This document shows positions 4,083 to 5,579 of a DNA stretch of 5,579 nt, piece after piece. Position 1 is the stretch's first letter, and each line of letters begins with the position of its first letter. The notes beneath the pieces were generated by a model. The model made no database searches. It was not told the DNA's origin and saw only the letters and a list, made by a program, of their open reading frames with translations. Origin of the DNA: Verrucomicrobiia bacterium (GTDB lineage Bacteria > Verrucomicrobiota > Verrucomicrobiia > Limisphaerales > DTLC01); the NCBI GenBank assembly GCA_025061935.1, contig JANWZY010000188.1, positions 1 to 5,579 on the forward strand, given 5' to 3'. Both the position numbers and the translations under genes were made by a program.

Positions 4083-5417
4083 ATGCCGCACGATCCAGCA
4101 CGAAGCCGGCGAACCAGATCTGTTCCACCGTCAATGGGATTGCCGAGTGTAATTGAGCTGATGCCGCTGGAACCCGGTGCCGAGGCGCGGGTGACGGTAC
4201 CCGGCTCGAAGAGCATTACGAACCGTGCGCTTGTTCTAGCGGCGCTGGCGCGCGGGCCGGTGACCTTGCGCGGCGCGCTCTGGAGTGAAGACACGCAACT
4301 TATGGTCGAGGCGCTGCGCGCGCTTGGGTTCAAGCTTGAGGTTGCGCCTGAGCCGGATGAACCGTGCAATTGCGTGATCCGCGTACAAGGTTTGGGGGGC
4401 ACAATCCCGTTGGGGGGCACGGCTCAAAATCCGCTCGAGTTGTACGTAGGGAATGCGGGAACGGTAGCACGGTTTTTGGCAGCGTTTGTGTGCCTGGGGC
4501 ACGGCGTGTACAGGCTGCACGGGACAGCACGAATGCATGAGCGTCCGCAGGCTGCGCTGTTCAATGCGCTGCGCCAACTCGGGTACAGGATCGATTCCGC
4601 TAACGACAGGTTGCCCGCAACGATTTATGGTGCCGGGCCGGCCCGGCGTGTGTGCACAGTGAGCATCGAGGAAAGCTCGCAGTTTGCTTCTGCTCTGCTG
4701 CTGTGCAGCTCAGTCGGGGGTTGGCATATCAATGTGGTTGGCGAGAACGCTGAGGAATCGCCATACGTGCGAATGACGGCTGAGTTGTTGAAACTGTTCC
4801 CGTGGCGTGGCGGCGAGTTCCAGATCGAGCCGGATGCGTCAAGTGGCAGTTATTTCCTCGCGTTGGACGCGCTGCTGGGCGGCGCGACCGCGCCTGCAGG
4901 TAGGGTCCGGGTCGTCAACTGGCCGAGTTCGGACCTCCAAGTTGACAGCAAGTTTGTGAAGTTTTTGCCGCTACCGCAGCGTGTGTCGCGGCTAACAGAC
5001 CTTGGCGACAGTATCATGACCGCCATCGTGCTTGCGCCGTTTGCGGGGCGGCCTGTCGAGTTTACTGACTTGGCGCGGCTCAGGCTTCAGGAATGCGACC
5101 GCGTGTCCGCGCTCCGGCGCGAGCTGAGCAAATGCGGGGCAGTCGTGGTCGAGCGCGGCGATACACTCACGGTTTATCCATCTGCGCTTCGCGGCGCTGA
5201 AATCGAGACATACGAAGACCACCGCATCGCGATGTGTTTCAGCGTTCTTGGTTTGAAAGTGCCGGGCATAAGAATCAAAAATCCGGCGTGCGTGAAAAAG
5301 ACGTTCCCGAGTTTTTATCAAAAGCTGGCTGCGGCGGCGCCGGGCGGGTTGGGAGCGACAATTCTGGACCCGGTGACCGGGCGCAGGCTCGGGCCGGAGG
5401 CGCTTTTCGCAGATTGA
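4083..5417 (+). CDS. aroA: 3-phosphoshikimate 1-carboxyvinyltransferase (EPSP synthase)
   Basis: AroA joins PEP and shikimate-3-phosphate to give EPSP, the sixth shikimate step and the target of glyphosate. The 444 residues show both halves of the two-domain fold: PGSKSITNR (40-48, with Lys43, Ser44, Arg48), VGNAGTVARFL (122-132), RMHERP (150-155), SSQF (198-201), SPYVRMT (226-232), DASSGSYF (251-258), the catalytic-Asp region LGDSIMT (307-313, Asp309), RLQECDR (334-340, Glu337, Arg340), EDHRIAMCF and VKKTFPSFY near the C-terminus. Gln336 stands where E. coli has Lys340. The ATG at 4083 directly follows the tyrA TGA, favouring coupling. The conserved part begins at LPSVIEL, so ATG 4134 (427 residues) is an equally plausible start; the 17 extra residues are Arg-rich and unlike the family. 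The start is uncertain; the identity is not. Confidence 0.96.
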   Translation: MPHDPARSRRTRSVPPSMGLPSVIELMPLEPGAEARVTVPGSKSITNRALVLAALARGPVTLRGALWSEDTQLMVEALRALGFKLEVAPEPDEPCNCVIRVQGLGGTIPLGGTAQNPLELYVGNAGTVARFLAAFVCLGHGVYRLHGTARMHERPQAALFNALRQLGYRIDSANDRLPATIYGAGPARRVCTVSIEESSQFASALLLCSSVGGWHINVVGENAEESPYVRMTAELLKLFPWRGGEFQIEPDASSGSYFLALDALLGGATAPAGRVRVVNWPSSDLQVDSKFVKFLPLPQRVSRLTDLGDSIMTAIVLAPFAGRPVEFTDLARLRLQECDRVSALRRELSKCGAVVVERGDTLTVYPSALRGAEIETYEDHRIAMCFSVLGLKVPGIRIKNPACVKKTFPSFYQKLAAAAPGGLGATILDPVTGRRLGPEALFAD

Positions 5418-5497
5418 GCCCGGTCGGGTACCCGTAGCAGCAGGGCATGTCTTGGCGCAGGGCTATAGTTTCATGTCTAAGCTCGGAATTCGCGGCG

Positions 5498-5579
5498 ATG
5501 TCGAAGAACGTTGTAATAGCAATTGATGGCACCAGTGCAAGCGGCAAGAGCACAACGGCGAAGTTGGTGGCCGGTGCGC
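5498..5579 (+). CDS. cmk: Cytidylate kinase, N-terminal fragment (runs off the window)
   Basis: Only 27 codons are present. They begin MSKNVVIAIDG and contain the nucleotide-binding P-loop GTSASGKS (11-18), then TTAKLVAG. Cmk phosphorylates CMP and dCMP with ATP. The IAIDG(T/P)xASGKST start is characteristic of Cmk, and the position after aroA on the same strand matches the common aroA-cmk order. The 80-base gap after aroA (5418-5497) contains the palindrome CGGGTACCCG (5425-5434) and a TATAGT at 5464-5469 without a suitable -35, so an internal promoter is possible but unproven. The ribosome-binding site is weak. Other small P-loop kinases cannot be fully excluded from 27 residues. Confidence 0.85.
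   Translation, partial: MSKNVVIAIDGTSASGKSTTAKLVAGA

Noticed and set aside
1..5579. tRNA or rRNA genes, insertion sequences, phage genes
   Set aside because: I found no tRNA cloverleaf motif such as a GGTTCGAATCC-type T arm in context, no rRNA-like stretch and no transposase or integrase reading frame.

Overview
The window looks like chromosomal housekeeping DNA from a GC-rich bacterium, most likely of the phylum Verrucomicrobiota (Pedosphaera/Limisphaera-like). This placement is my inference. It rests on a short pseudopilin with a G-FTLLE leader junction and a C-terminal Gly-His-Ile-Leu ending, an EPSP synthase whose N-terminus reads LPSVIEL...GALWSEDTQ, a cytidylate kinase P-loop of the form GTSASGKST, and long spacers filled with hairpin repeats. 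No similarity search was run.

Layout, left to right. Positions 1-167 carry no gene but hold a near-consensus promoter on the minus strand (57-62 / 34-39) that must serve a gene beyond the left edge, and a small palindrome just after the miaA stop. On the minus strand, lgt (1901-1125) and miaA (1118-168) lie 6 bases apart and probably form one transcript. The spacer 1902-2479 contains a 17-bp dyad and a weak promoter candidate for lgt, then a cluster of REP-like hairpin repeats (2123-2334). A minus-strand pseudopilin gene follows (2869-2480). The divergent region 2870-3197 ends in a potentially structured leader. That leader opens a plus-strand operon of tyrA (3198-4082), aroA (4083-5417) and the first 27 codons of cmk (5498 onward).

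Functionally, tyrA and aroA are both enzymes of aromatic amino-acid synthesis: AroA makes EPSP in the shikimate pathway, and TyrA commits prephenate or arogenate to tyrosine. Cmk supplies (d)CDP and is frequently encoded next to aroA in bacteria. Lgt lipidates prolipoproteins in the membrane. MiaA modifies A37 of tRNAs that read UNN codons. The pseudopilin belongs to a type II secretion/type IV pilus-like system whose other parts are not in the window.

The most unusual signals are non-coding. They are: (i) a cluster of four hairpins with a GTAG-type flank and a nearly constant GTCA loop, with compensatory changes in the stems, resembling REP/BIME elements mobilised by RAYT transposases; (ii) a 13-bp long-range pairing that frames the tyrA start codon and a tiny Phe-containing ORF, suggesting a regulated tyrA leader; (iii) a dyad overlapping the candidate lgt promoter. 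Among the proteins, Lgt has Tyr at the position of the E. coli catalytic His103, and AroA has Gln at the position of the phosphate-binding Lys340.
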